From Ornithinicoccus hortensis (GTDB lineage Bacteria > Actinomycetota > Actinomycetes > Actinomycetales > Dermatophilaceae): a stretch of 64,000 nt of DNA. The DNA is taken from NCBI RefSeq assembly GCF_006716185.1, contig NZ_VFOP01000001.1:1736001-1800000 (forward strand), written 5' to 3'. The translations under genes and the position numbers were made by a program. A model generated the notes under the pieces. The model was not told the DNA's origin, searched no databases, and saw only the letters and a list, made by a program, of their open reading frames with translations. Positions within the stretch are counted from its first letter, which is position 1. Every line of letters begins with the position of its first letter. Below, piece by piece: positions 30,174 to 38,440 of the stretch.

Positions 30174-30976
30174 GGTGGCTGCCCCGCCGGCGTGGGAAGG
30201 GTCAGCAGAACACCCCCCACCGCCGGATCGCCGAACGTGCTGCCCAGGTGCGGCGCCGCCCCCTGCGCCCGCTGCGCTGGGTCGCCCTGCTGGCCGTGCT
30301 GGTCGGCGCGCTGGTCTTCCTGTTCGGCTACTCCCGGGCGTTCGTGGTCCACGACGTCGTCGTCGAGGGCACCGAGGGAGAGCTGGCCACCGCCGTGGTC
30401 GACTCGGCGGCCATCCCCACCGGGCGTCCGCTGGCCCGGGTGGATACCGGGGACGTGCGCGAGCAGATCCTGGCGGACCCGCGGGTCGCCGACGTCGAGG
30501 TGAAACGCTCGTGGCCCGATGCGATCACCCTGGTGGTCTCGCCCCGGGAGCCGGTGCTGGCCGTGCGGTCGGGCTCCTCGGGGGACTACCAGGCGGCCGA
30601 CCGGGCCGGTGTGCTCTTCGACCCGGTGGGCGGCCCTGCCGAGGACCTCCCGAAGCTGCGGGTGCCCGAGGCGGGGGCACCGGAGGAGCAGGTGGCCGGG
30701 GTCGCGGGCCTCCTGGAGGCGCTGCCCGAGGACCTGCGGTCCCGCGTCTCGGACCTGCGGCTCCGTAGCTCGGGCACCGTGCAGTTCACGATCGGCACGA
30801 TGAAGGTGACCTGGGGCGACGTGTCCCAGTCCGAGCTCAAGACCAGGGTGCTGACCGCCCTGCTCGAGCAGAAGAGCATCGACCCGGACAACGAGGTCCA
30901 GCCGGTCACGGTGGACCTGTCGGCACCGGAGACCCCGGTCCTGACCGGTATGCCGATCGCGCCACCGGAGGACTGA
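30170..30976 (+). CDS. ftsQ: cell division protein FtsQ (POTRA domain)
   Basis: 268 residues, GTG in a GTGA overlap with murC. Basic cytoplasmic N-terminus, one transmembrane helix ([18 protein letters not shown], residues ~40-57), a POTRA domain ([19 protein letters not shown] to [26 protein letters not shown]) and an FtsQ beta domain. It bridges the FtsL-type proteins outside the membrane. Last gene of the tightly coupled dcw run; 188 bases follow before ftsZ. Confidence 0.93.
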   Translation: MRWLPRRRGKGQQNTPHRRIAERAAQVRRRPLRPLRWVALLAVLVGALVFLFGYSRAFVVHDVVVEGTEGELATAVVDSAAIPTGRPLARVDTGDVREQILADPRVADVEVKRSWPDAITLVVSPREPVLAVRSGSSGDYQAADRAGVLFDPVGGPAEDLPKLRVPEAGAPEEQVAGVAGLLEALPEDLRSRVSDLRLRSSGTVQFTIGTMKVTWGDVSQSELKTRVLTALLEQKSIDPDNEVQPVTVDLSAPETPVLTGMPIAPPED

Positions 30977-31030
30977 GCCAGACGAGGATCCGCGAGCCCG
31001 GGCGGAGCTGGGCGCCGGGACCTCACCCTC

Positions 31031-31047
31031 GACCTCTACTTGAGGTC
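31031..31047 (+). promoter_or_regulatory. short perfect inverted repeat upstream of ftsZ
   Basis: GACCTC and GAGGTC around a TACTT loop, in the 188-base ftsQ-ftsZ gap. Possible operator or weak hairpin in the region that must hold ftsZ promoters. A TATGAT lies downstream at 31080-31085 but without a well-spaced -35. Confidence 0.3.
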
Positions 31048-31164
31048 CAGGGATTGGCGGCCGGGAGGGGGCACCGACTTATGATGCGGAGCACCACCCG
31101 ACCACGTCGCCGTCGCTCTTTTCCGGGCGCGCGCGACGAGCCACGAACCCGAGGAAGGCGCACC

Positions 31165-32499
31165 GTGTCATCAGCGCAGAACTACCTGGCCGTCATCAAA
31201 GTAGTCGGGATCGGCGGTGGTGGCGTGAACGCCATCAACCGGATGATCGACGTGGGCCTCAAGGGTGTGGAGTTCATCGCGATCAACACCGACGCCCAGG
31301 CGCTGCTGATGAGCGACGCCGACGTCAAGCTCGACGTGGGCCGGGAGCTCACCCGCGGCCTCGGCGCCGGGGCCGACCCGGAGGTCGGTCGCAAGGCCGC
31401 CGAGGACCACACCGAGGAGATCGAGGAGGCGCTGCGGGGGGCCGACATGGTCTTCGTCACCGCTGGCGAGGGCGGTGGCACGGGCACCGGCGGCGCGCCG
31501 GTCGTGGCCAAGATCGCCAAGTCGCTGGGCGCCCTCACCATCGGCGTGGTGACCCGCCCGTTCACCTTCGAGGGTCGGCGCCGGGCGAACCAGGCCGAGT
31601 CCGGGATCGGCAACCTCCGCGAGGAGGTCGACACCCTGATCGTCATCCCGAACGACCGGCTGCTCTCGATCAGCGACCGCCAGGTCAGCATGCTGGACGC
31701 GTTCCGCTCCGCCGACCAGGTGCTGCTCTCGGGTGTGCAGGGGATCACCGACCTGATCACCACCCCCGGCCTGATCAACCTGGACTTCGCCGACGTGAAG
31801 TCGGTGATGTCCGGTGCCGGGTCCGCGTTGATGGGGATCGGCTCGGCCCGCGGCGAGGACCGCGCGGTCCAGGCGGCGGAGCTGGCCATCTCCTCCCCGT
31901 TGCTGGAGGCCAGCATCGAGGGAGCCCACGGCGTCCTGCTGTCGGTCCAGGGTGGCTCGGACCTCGGTCTGTTCGAGATCAACGAGGCGGCCCGCCTGGT
32001 CCAGGAGGCGGCGCACCCCGAGGCCAACATCATCTTCGGCGCGGTGATCGACGACTCCCTGGGCGACGAGGTCCGGGTCACAGTCATCGCCGCCGGGTTC
32101 GACGGCGGCGCACCGCAGCAGCGCACCGACGAGCGGGCGCTCGGCCAGGTCCAGGCCGGTGGCGGCGGCCAGCAGCGCGGCCAGGGGCAGCAGGCCCCGC
32201 AGGGCCAGCGTCCGCAGGGCCAGCCCCAGCAGCGCCCCGCCCAGGGCGCGCCGCAGCAGGGACAGGGCCAGCCGCAGCAGGGACAGCCCCAGCAGGCGGG
32301 CCAGGCCGGCGCGCCGGCCGGTGGCCAGCAGGGGCAGCAGCGCCCGCAGCAGGCCCAGCCCGCCCCGCAGGGGCAGGGACAGCAGCAGGGGCAGCCCCAG
32401 CAGCGCCCCGCCCAGCCGCAGCAGCGGCCGGCCCAGCCGCCGCCGCAGGTGACCTTCGAGGAGAGCGACGAGCTGGACGTGCCCGACTTCCTCAAGTGA
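31165..32499 (+). CDS. ftsZ: cell division GTPase FtsZ
   Basis: 444 residues from GTG 31165 with GAGGAAGG upstream. Tubulin-type nucleotide binding: [14 protein letters not shown], the signature [16 protein letters not shown], and the T7 loop [13 protein letters not shown] with catalytic Asp. The core ends near residue 318; an unusually Gln/Pro/Gly/Ala-rich linker of about 110 residues follows and the conserved C-terminal peptide [10 protein letters not shown] closes the protein. FtsZ polymerises into the division ring; the C-terminal peptide would bind SepF, encoded four genes downstream. Confidence 0.98.
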   Translation: MSSAQNYLAVIKVVGIGGGGVNAINRMIDVGLKGVEFIAINTDAQALLMSDADVKLDVGRELTRGLGAGADPEVGRKAAEDHTEEIEEALRGADMVFVTAGEGGGTGTGGAPVVAKIAKSLGALTIGVVTRPFTFEGRRRANQAESGIGNLREEVDTLIVIPNDRLLSISDRQVSMLDAFRSADQVLLSGVQGITDLITTPGLINLDFADVKSVMSGAGSALMGIGSARGEDRAVQAAELAISSPLLEASIEGAHGVLLSVQGGSDLGLFEINEAARLVQEAAHPEANIIFGAVIDDSLGDEVRVTVIAAGFDGGAPQQRTDERALGQVQAGGGGQQRGQGQQAPQGQRPQGQPQQRPAQGAPQQGQGQPQQGQPQQAGQAGAPAGGQQGQQRPQQAQPAPQGQGQQQGQPQQRPAQPQQRPAQPPPQVTFEESDELDVPDFLK

Positions 32500-32529
32500 G
32501 GCGCTGACCCGCGTCGAGACCGGCCGGAA

Positions 32530-32557
32530 CGGCCCGTCCCCATCCGGGGGCGGGCCG
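32530..32557 (+). terminator. terminator after ftsZ
   Basis: GGCCCGTCCCC and GGGGGCGGGCC arms with one G-U pair and an ATCC loop, followed by CTTCGTCATT. It separates ftsZ from the next, independently promoted gene. Confidence 0.75.
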
Positions 32558-32617
32558 CTTCGTCATTCAGGAGCCCTTCTCCGGCAGGTGACCTGCCCGG
32601 CGGCGACCCGAGGGGGC

Positions 32618-32623
32618 TACCGT
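32618..32623 (+). promoter_or_regulatory. -10 element of a leaderless pgeF transcript
   Basis: TACCGT fits the actinobacterial TANNNT -10 and ends seven bases before the GTG at 32631, so transcription would begin at the start codon. This chooses 32631 over the in-frame GTG at 32622. Confidence 0.6.
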
Positions 32624-32630
32624 GGGCCCC

Positions 32631-33398
32631 GTGTTCAGGTGGCGTGAGCGTGAGTCGGGCGAGGGTCTGGAGTTCGGCGTCGACTGGGCCTTCACCGACC
32701 GGTGGGGCGGGGCGAGCCAGGAACCGTATGACGAGTTCAACCTCGGCGCGCACGTGGGCGACCTGCCCGGGGCGGTCGAGACCAACCGGCACCGGTTGGC
32801 CCACGCGCTGCGGCTCTCCGCCACGCAGCTGAGGTTCATGGACCAGGTGCACGGCACCGACGTCCTGGTCGCCGACGTGCTCGGCCGCCCGGCCGGCATG
32901 GACCCGCCCACCGCCTCCTGCGACGGCATCGTCACCGACAGCGACGAGGTCGCCCTCGTGGTGCTGGTCGCCGACTGCACCCCGGTGCTCCTGGTGGACC
33001 GGGTCGCCGGGCTCGCCGGTGCGGTGCACGCCGGACGCAAGGGCATGGTGGGCGGGGTGGTCCCGGCCGCCGTCGAGCGGTTGCGCCAGATGGGTGCCGA
33101 GCGGCTCGAGGCCGTGGTCGGCCCCTCGATCTGTCCGCGGTGCTACGAGGTGCCCGCCGCGCTCCGGCAGGAAGCGGCCGAGGTGGTGCCCAGTGCCTGG
33201 TCGGTCTCCGCGCAGGGCACCCCCGCCATCGACGTGGCCGCGGGGGTCGTCGAACAGCTCTCCCGGGCCGACGTCCCGCTCCGGTGGCTGCCCGGCTGCA
33301 GCCGCGAGGACGAGGGCCTCTACTCGCACCGGCGTGCCGGCACGACGGGCCGGTATGCCGGGGTGATCCGCCTGCTGCCGAAGGAGGGTGCCGCGTGA
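32631..33398 (+). CDS. pgeF: PgeF/YfiH (LACC1-like) family protein
   Basis: 255 residues. Family motifs: FMDQVHGTDVLVAD, TDSDEVALVVLVADCTPVLLVD, AVHAGRKGMVGGV and PSICPRCYEV, with the His and Cys residues that bind zinc. Members were first called polyphenol oxidases; YfiH acts in peptidoglycan editing and relatives act on purine nucleosides. Its usual place just after ftsZ in actinobacteria is kept. Stop overlaps the yggS GTG (GTGA). Confidence 0.9.
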   Translation: MFRWRERESGEGLEFGVDWAFTDRWGGASQEPYDEFNLGAHVGDLPGAVETNRHRLAHALRLSATQLRFMDQVHGTDVLVADVLGRPAGMDPPTASCDGIVTDSDEVALVVLVADCTPVLLVDRVAGLAGAVHAGRKGMVGGVVPAAVERLRQMGAERLEAVVGPSICPRCYEVPAALRQEAAEVVPSAWSVSAQGTPAIDVAAGVVEQLSRADVPLRWLPGCSREDEGLYSHRRAGTTGRYAGVIRLLPKEGAA

Positions 33399-34132
33399 CG
33401 GACCGGCGTGCGGAGCTCGCCGCGAACCTGGCCGCGATCCGGCAGCGCATCGAGGCGGCCTGCGCCGCCGCCGGCCGGGACCCGGCCGGGGTGACCCTCG
33501 TCGTGGTGACCAAGTTCTTCCCCGCCTCCGACATCGAGCTGCTGGCCGGGCTCGGCGTCACCGACATCGGGGAGAACCGCGACCAGGAGGCCGGGCCCAA
33601 GGTGGCCGACCTGTCCCCGGAGGTGGCCGGCGGGGTCCGGGTCCACTTCATCGGCCAGCTGCAGACCAACAAGGCCCGGTCGGTGGCGCGCTACGCCGAC
33701 GTCGTCCACTCGGTCGACCGGGCCCGGTTGGTCACCGCGCTGGACAAGGCCGCCGGTGCCGCGCTCGACGCCGGTGAGCGGACGGCATACCTCGAGGTGC
33801 TCCTCCAGGTCGACCTGGAGGAGGGGGAGCGGGCCGGCCGGGGCGGGGTGCTGCCCGGGCAGGTCGCGGAACTGGCCGACCGGGTCGCGCAGGCGGAGCA
33901 CCTGCGGCTGCGAGGGGTGATGGCGGTCGCCCCGCCGGGGCTGCCCGAGAACGGCACCCGCGCGGCCTTCGCCCGGCTCGCGCAGGCGTCCCGCCAGGTG
34001 GCGGAGGTCGTCCCGGAGGCCCGGCTGATCTCGGCCGGGATGAGCGGGGACCTGGAACTCGCGGTGGCCGAGGGCGCGACACACCTGCGTGTCGGGAGCG
34101 CAATCCTGGGATCACGCCCCGCACCCCGGTAG
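33395..34132 (+). CDS. YggS-family pyridoxal phosphate homeostasis protein
   Basis: 245 residues from GTG in a GTGA overlap with pgeF. PLP lysine in TLVVVTKFFPASDI (about residue 36), then GENRDQEA, VHFIGQLQTNKA and the phosphate-binding end MSGDLELAVAEGATHLRVGSAILGS. Members bind PLP without enzymatic turnover and buffer vitamin B6 and amino-acid metabolism. The consensus HFIGxLQxNK is fully kept. Confidence 0.93.
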   Translation: MTDRRAELAANLAAIRQRIEAACAAAGRDPAGVTLVVVTKFFPASDIELLAGLGVTDIGENRDQEAGPKVADLSPEVAGGVRVHFIGQLQTNKARSVARYADVVHSVDRARLVTALDKAAGAALDAGERTAYLEVLLQVDLEEGERAGRGGVLPGQVAELADRVAQAEHLRLRGVMAVAPPGLPENGTRAAFARLAQASRQVAEVVPEARLISAGMSGDLELAVAEGATHLRVGSAILGSRPAPR

Positions 34133-34178
34133 CGTCGTCAGCGACCACGTACACGCACGGCATCAAGGAGTCCACGAC

Positions 34179-34667
34179 ATGGCTGGGGCGCTGCGAAAGA
34201 CCATGGAGTACCTCGGGCTGCAGGAGGCCGAGGAGCGCTATGACGACTACGAGGACTACGACGACCGTCCCGCGGCCGCCCCGGAGCCCGAGCGTGAGGA
34301 GAAGCCGCGCCGCACCGCCGAGGTGACCCAGCTGCCGCAGCGCACGCCGGTCGCCCGGGTGGTCCGCCAGCCGGAGGTGACCGAGTTGACCAGGATCACC
34401 ACGATCCATCCCCGCACCTACAACGAGGCCAAGGACATCGGCGAGGCGTTCCGCGACGGTGTGCCGGTCATCATGAACCTCAGCGAGATGGCCGACAACG
34501 ACGCCAAGCGCCTGGTCGACTTCGCCGCGGGCCTGGCCTTCGGGCTGCACGGCTCCATCGAGCGGGTCACCAGCCGGGTGTTCCTCATCTCGCCCTCCAC
34601 GGTGGAGGTCGACGGAGGACCCGGTGAGTCTGCCCGCGCGCAGCAGCCGTTGTTCAACCAGAGCTGA
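34179..34667 (+). CDS. sepF: cell division protein SepF
   Basis: 162 residues from ATG 34179 with AAGGAG nine bases upstream. The N-terminal amphipathic membrane-targeting helix MAGALRKTMEYLGL, an acidic Tyr/Asp/Glu linker, and the SepF core HPRTYNEAKDIGEAFRDGVPVIMNLSEM followed by RLVDFAAGLAFGLHGSIERV. SepF tethers FtsZ to the membrane in actinobacteria that lack FtsA; no ftsA is present in this cluster. Confidence 0.96.
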   Translation: MAGALRKTMEYLGLQEAEERYDDYEDYDDRPAAAPEPEREEKPRRTAEVTQLPQRTPVARVVRQPEVTELTRITTIHPRTYNEAKDIGEAFRDGVPVIMNLSEMADNDAKRLVDFAAGLAFGLHGSIERVTSRVFLISPSTVEVDGGPGESARAQQPLFNQS

Positions 34668-34690
34668 GCACCGCTCGTCTGGTCCGCACC

Positions 34691-34724
34691 CGGCGGCACG
34701 GCGATGACCATCGCCCTGCCGCCG
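34691..34724 (+). terminator. terminator hairpin after sepF
   Basis: CGGCGGCA pairs with TGCCGCCG and, after a C/C mismatch, GGCGAT pairs with ATCGCC around a GACC loop. It lies between sepF and yggT and has no T-run. Confidence 0.65.
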
Positions 34725-34743
34725 CCTGCGATACTGGGGCGTA

Positions 34744-35040
34744 ATGAACAACAACATCGTCGGCGCCACCCTGAGCCTGGTGCTCTTCCTGTACTTCATC
34801 GTGCTCATCGGCCGGCTCATCTTCGACTGGATCCAGGTCTTCTCCCGCGACTGGCGGCCCACGGGGCCGCTGCTGGTGATCGCCGAGGGGGTCTACTCGC
34901 TGACCGACCCGCCGCTGCGCGCCCTGCGCAAGGTGATCCCGCCGCTGCGGCTGGGCAACGTCGCGCTGGACCTGGGTTTCCTGGTGCTGATCCTGGCGGT
35001 CAGCATCGCCCGCAGCTTCGCCGCGCAGATCCCGTTCTGA
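34744..35040 (+). CDS. YggT family membrane protein
   Basis: 98 residues, two hydrophobic helices (VGATLSLVLFLYFIVLIGRLIFDW and ALDLGFLVLILAVSIARSF) around the conserved YSLTDPPLRALRKVIPPLRLGNVALDLG. YggT proteins are small membrane proteins next to sepF in many actinobacteria; role unknown but linked to division or envelope by context. A GATACT hexamer lies eight bases before the ATG. Confidence 0.9.
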   Translation: MNNNIVGATLSLVLFLYFIVLIGRLIFDWIQVFSRDWRPTGPLLVIAEGVYSLTDPPLRALRKVIPPLRLGNVALDLGFLVLILAVSIARSFAAQIPF

Positions 35041-35044
35041 ACCT

Positions 35045-35073
35045 TTGGCCTGCGCTGGGCAGGTCGCTAAGGT
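35045..35073 (+). promoter_or_regulatory. candidate promoter of divIVA
   Basis: TTGGCC (35045-35050) and TAAGGT (35068-35073) are 17 bases apart and lie about 85 bases before the divIVA ATG, leaving an untranslated leader. Confidence 0.55.
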
Positions 35074-35103
35074 TGCTCGTTGTCAGTGCATGCCCGTTAG
35101 TCC

Positions 35104-35132
35104 CTGCTGGTCGAGTCGTGAGCGACCGGCAG
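35104..35132 (+). other. hairpin in the divIVA leader
   Basis: CTGCTGGTCG pairs with CGACCGGCAG (one G-U pair) around a nine-base loop, within the predicted 5' untranslated leader. It may stabilise the message or affect translation. Confidence 0.4.
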
Positions 35133-35157
35133 TGATCATCTCCGGATCGAGGTAGAC

Positions 35158-36354
35158 ATGGCGCTCACCCCCGAAGACGTCATCAAGAAGAGTTTCAGCC
35201 CCACGCACATCCGCCGCGGGTATGACGAGCAGCAGGTGGACGACTTCCTGGACGAGGTCGTCATCGAGTTGCGCCGCCTCATCGCCGAGAACGAGGACCT
35301 GAGCAGCCAGCTGGCCGACTGCCGCGCCAGCAAGGGGTATGCCGAGGGCGAGGCGGTGCCCGCATCGTCCGCCGCGGCCGTGCCCGGGTTGAGCGAGGAG
35401 GACCTGGCCTCGCTGCGCGAGGAGCGCTCGTCCCTGGAGTCCGAGGTGGAGTCCCTGCGTGCCGAGCTCGAGCAGGCCCGCGCCGAGGCCTCCGGTGGCG
35501 CCGGTGAGGGCGAGCCGGGCGATGGCGAGGGCACCGACGGCGACAACGACGAGCGCGGCATGGGGGGCGACCCCGACGACGACACCGCCACCGGTGCCGA
35601 CGCGGCCGCCGACGACCTCGGTGCTGCCGGGGTCCAGGCGGAGGAGCCGCAGGACGAGGACCAGCAGGACGACGTGCAGCTCGGTGCGTCCGACGACGCG
35701 GCCACGGTCGAGGAGGCCGAGGTCGACGGGGCCGACGAGCACCAGGACGCCCAGGACGAGTCGGGCGACGCCCCGGCGGCTGCGCCGGTCGCGGCCTTCG
35801 CCGCCGGCGGCGCCACCGCGGCCGTGTCCAGCGACCAGGGTCTGGCCGAGGACCCCACCTCGATCATCACCCTGGCCCAGCGGCTGCACGACGACCACGT
35901 CCGCGAGGGCATGATCACCAAGGAGCGGTTGGTCACCGAGGGCAACGAGTACCGCGACCGGGTGGTCGGCGAGGCCGACGCCCGCGCCAAGGAACTCGTC
36001 GAGACCGGCCAGCAGACCCACGACGAGCTGGTGCGCACCGGGCAGGAGAAGCACGACGAGCTCGTCTCCACCGGGCAGGCCCGGCACGACGAACTGGTCG
36101 CCACCGGTGAGGCCCGGCACGAGGAGCTGGTCACCACCGGGCAGACCCAGCACGACGACCTGGTCAACCAGGCCAACGAGGAGCGCAGCAGCGTCCTGGC
36201 CGACCTGGAGGTCAAGCGCAGCGCGGTGGCCACCAAGATCCAGGAGCTCACCGCCTTCGAGAACGACTACCGCGGTCGGATGCGCTCCTTCATCGGCGAG
36301 CAGCTGAACATCCTGGACCGGGACGGCGACGGCATCCCCGACGCCGCCCAGTAG
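35158..36354 (+). CDS. divIVA: DivIVA/Wag31 polar growth scaffold
   Basis: 398 residues. The N-terminal DivIVA domain LTPEDVIKKSFSPTHIRRGYDEQQVDDFLDEV carries the membrane-binding loop. A short coiled coil is followed by an acidic Asp/Glu/Gly/Ala-rich insert of about 120 residues, then a second coiled-coil region with five 11-residue repeats (HDELV cores, residues ~283-337) and a charged C-terminus ending near DRDGDGIPDAAQ. It marks negatively curved membrane at poles and septa and recruits wall synthesis. Longer than most Wag31 proteins because of the insert. Confidence 0.92.
   Translation: MALTPEDVIKKSFSPTHIRRGYDEQQVDDFLDEVVIELRRLIAENEDLSSQLADCRASKGYAEGEAVPASSAAAVPGLSEEDLASLREERSSLESEVESLRAELEQARAEASGGAGEGEPGDGEGTDGDNDERGMGGDPDDDTATGADAAADDLGAAGVQAEEPQDEDQQDDVQLGASDDAATVEEAEVDGADEHQDAQDESGDAPAAAPVAAFAAGGATAAVSSDQGLAEDPTSIITLAQRLHDDHVREGMITKERLVTEGNEYRDRVVGEADARAKELVETGQQTHDELVRTGQEKHDELVSTGQARHDELVATGEARHEELVTTGQTQHDDLVNQANEERSSVLADLEVKRSAVATKIQELTAFENDYRGRMRSFIGEQLNILDRDGDGIPDAAQ
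36004..36168 (+). repeat. five 33-base coding repeats in divIVA (11-residue hendecads)
   Basis: Five units of the type TG-Q-x-x-H-D-E-L-V-x follow without gaps. An 11-residue period is that of hendecad coiled coils. The DNA copies differ at several third positions, so the repeat is maintained at protein level rather than being very recent. Confidence 0.85.
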
Positions 36355-36367
36355 GGACTCGCACGGA

Positions 36368-36402
36368 CAGGGAGGGGCCCGGAAGACCGGGGCCCCTCCC
36401 TG
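36368..36402 (+). terminator. strong terminator after divIVA
   Basis: CAGGGAGGGGCCC and GGGCCCCTCCCTG form a 13-pair stem, with GG/CC continuing beyond a single bulged C and a short AAGA loop, followed by CTGTTGTC. Confidence 0.85.
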
Positions 36403-36488
36403 CTGTTGTCGCAGGTAGGATCCTCACCTATCCTGCCGCCACACGCTGCGCCCACCGATGCGGCGCTCGACGACACATAAGGGGTCAC

Positions 36489-36914
36489 ATGACCAAGAAG
36501 GCGGGGTCCGCCAAAGTGCTCGAGCACCTCCCGGTGCTCGAGCACGAGGACCCGTGGACCGAGGCCGAGCTGGCCGAGGTCAAGGGGGAGTTGCAGGGCG
36601 ACATGGAGCGGTTGCGCGCCGAGGTCGACGAGGCCGAGGCCGAGCTGTCGGAGTTGATGCGTGACTCCGGTGACGGGGCCGGGGACGACCAGGCGGATGC
36701 GGGCGCGGCCACCTGGGAGCGGGAGCAGGAGATGTCGTTGACGGCCAACGCCCGCGACCTGCTCGAGCAGACCGCCCACGCCCTCGCCCGGATCGAGAGC
36801 GAGGACTACGGGCTGTGCGAGTCGTGCGGGAACCCGGTCGGCAAGATGCGGCTGATGGCCTTCCCGCGTGCGACCCTGTGCATGACATGCAAACAGAAGC
36901 AGGAACGACGCTGA
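36489..36914 (+). CDS. TraR/DksA family zinc-finger protein
   Basis: 141 residues. A Lys/Glu-rich coiled coil (ELAEVKGELQGDMERLRAEVDEAEAELSEL spans residues ~25-55) precedes a C4 zinc finger CESCGNPVGKMRLMAFPRA...CMTCKQ. DksA-like proteins enter the polymerase secondary channel and tune transcription; this actinobacterial type may differ. The conserved acidic tip of E. coli DksA is not obvious. Its 3' end overlaps the lspA start. A TAGGAT at 36416 could be its -10. Confidence 0.85.
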   Translation: MTKKAGSAKVLEHLPVLEHEDPWTEAELAEVKGELQGDMERLRAEVDEAEAELSELMRDSGDGAGDDQADAGAATWEREQEMSLTANARDLLEQTAHALARIESEDYGLCESCGNPVGKMRLMAFPRATLCMTCKQKQERR

Positions 36915-37486
36915 CCCCCGAACCCGACCATGCCACTGGGGCGGCTGCCCCCACCCGGCACCGACCACGGTTGTTCTGGGTGGTCATCGTCGTGGCCGTC
37001 GTGTGGCTCGCCCTCGACCAGGTCACCAAGTACCTCGCCGAACAGCACCTGACCCAGGGCGACCCGATCCCGCTCGTCGGGGGGCTGCTGCAGCTGCGTC
37101 TGATCTACAACTCCGGGGCCGCGTTCTCGCTGGCCACCGGGGCCACCGGACTGCTCACGATCCTGGCCGTCTCGGTCGTCGTCTACATCATCTGGTCGGC
37201 CCGGCGGCTGGGCAGCCTCGGCTGGGCCTGGGGGCTCGGCCTGCTGCTCGGTGGGGCCACCGGCAACCTGACCGACCGGTTGTTCCGCCCGCCGAACTTC
37301 GGCGAGGGCCACGTGGTGGACTTCCTCGCGCTGCCCAACTTCCCGGTCTTCAACGTCGCCGACATGGGGATCACCGCCGCCGCCATCCTGATCGGGTGGC
37401 AGGCGCTGCGCGGGGTCAGCCCCGACGGCAGCCGGTCCGGCGGTGACGCCGCCGACGAGCGCCGGCCGGACCCCGCCGATGACTGA
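36887..37486 (+). CDS. lspA: lipoprotein signal peptidase II (LspA)
   Basis: 199 residues from ATG 36887, which lies inside the 3' end of the dksA-like gene; this is the nearest plausible start to the first helix. Four transmembrane helices, with [39 protein letters not shown] and [11 protein letters not shown] holding the two catalytic Asp residues. It cleaves the signal peptide of diacylglyceryl-lipoproteins, which would include the lipoproteins encoded at 1388 and 50200. The C-terminus overlaps the rluD start by eight bases. Confidence 0.95.
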   Translation: MQTEAGTTLTPEPDHATGAAAPTRHRPRLFWVVIVVAVVWLALDQVTKYLAEQHLTQGDPIPLVGGLLQLRLIYNSGAAFSLATGATGLLTILAVSVVVYIIWSARRLGSLGWAWGLGLLLGGATGNLTDRLFRPPNFGEGHVVDFLALPNFPVFNVADMGITAAAILIGWQALRGVSPDGSRSGGDAADERRPDPADD

Positions 37487-38408
37487 GGTGCGGGCGCTGC
37501 CCGTCCCCGAGGGGCTGGAGGGGGAGCGGGTCGACTCCGCGCTGGCCCGGATGCTGGGGCTGTCCCGCAGCCGCGCCGCCGACCTGGCCGGTCAGGGCCA
37601 GGTCACCGTGGACGGGATCGTGGTCGGCAAGTCCGACCGAGTCAGCGCCGGCGCCTGGCTCGAGGTGGCCCTGCCGCCGGCCCGGGAGGCCGAGGAGCTG
37701 CAGGTCAAGGCCGAGCCCGTGCCCGGGATGCGGATCGTGCACGACGACACCGAGATGGTCGTCGTCGACAAGCCCGCCTTCGTCGCGGCCCACCCGAGCG
37801 TCGGGTGGACCGGGCCCACCGTCGTGGGCGGCCTGGCCGCGGCGGGCTACCGGATTTCCACCTCCGGTGCGCCGGAGCGGCAGGGCATCGTGCAGCGCCT
37901 GGACGTGGGCACCAGCGGCCTGATGGTCGTCGCCAAGTCCGAACGGGCCTACACCGTGCTCAAGCAGGCCTTCCGGGACCGGGTCGTCGACAAGACCTAC
38001 CACACCCTCGTCCAGGGGCTGCCGGATCCGCACGAGGGCACCATCGACGCCCCGATCGGACGGCACCCGGGCCACGACTACCGGTTCGCGGTGATGACGT
38101 CCGGGCGGCACTCCATCACCCACTACACGCTGCTGGAGGCCTACCGTTCCGCCAGCCTCCTGGAGGTGCACCTGGAGACGGGGCGGACCCACCAGATCCG
38201 GGTCCATTTCTCCGCGCTGCGGCACCCCTGCGCGGGCGACCTCACCTACGGCGCCGACCCCACGCTGGCCAAGCGGCTGGGCCTGGACCGGCAGTGGCTG
38301 CACGCCGTGAAGCTCGGCTTCGAGCACCCCGGCAGCGGCGACTACGTGGAGTTCGAGTCGCCCTACCCCGAGGACCTGCGGCACGCGCTCGAGGTCATCG
38401 CGTCCTGA
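37479..38408 (+). CDS. RluD-like 23S rRNA pseudouridine synthase
   Basis: 309 residues from ATG 37479. N-terminal S4 RNA-binding domain ([22 protein letters not shown]) and a pseudouridine synthase domain with the catalytic Asp in [20 protein letters not shown] (about residue 140), [11 protein letters not shown] and the [12 protein letters not shown] motif. HRLD is replaced by QRLD, a conservative change seen in the family. It converts specific uridines of large-subunit rRNA. Standard partner of lspA in gene order. Confidence 0.92.
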   Translation: MTEVRALPVPEGLEGERVDSALARMLGLSRSRAADLAGQGQVTVDGIVVGKSDRVSAGAWLEVALPPAREAEELQVKAEPVPGMRIVHDDTEMVVVDKPAFVAAHPSVGWTGPTVVGGLAAAGYRISTSGAPERQGIVQRLDVGTSGLMVVAKSERAYTVLKQAFRDRVVDKTYHTLVQGLPDPHEGTIDAPIGRHPGHDYRFAVMTSGRHSITHYTLLEAYRSASLLEVHLETGRTHQIRVHFSALRHPCAGDLTYGADPTLAKRLGLDRQWLHAVKLGFEHPGSGDYVEFESPYPEDLRHALEVIAS

Positions 38409-38440
38409 ACCCGCGGCCGGTCCCCTCCCTCCTCCGGCTG

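Noticed and set aside
31080-31085. TATGAT as the ftsZ promoter -10
   Set aside because: No -35 at normal spacing (TTGGCG is 20 bases away), and it overlaps an ATG that opens a spurious frame; left unassigned.
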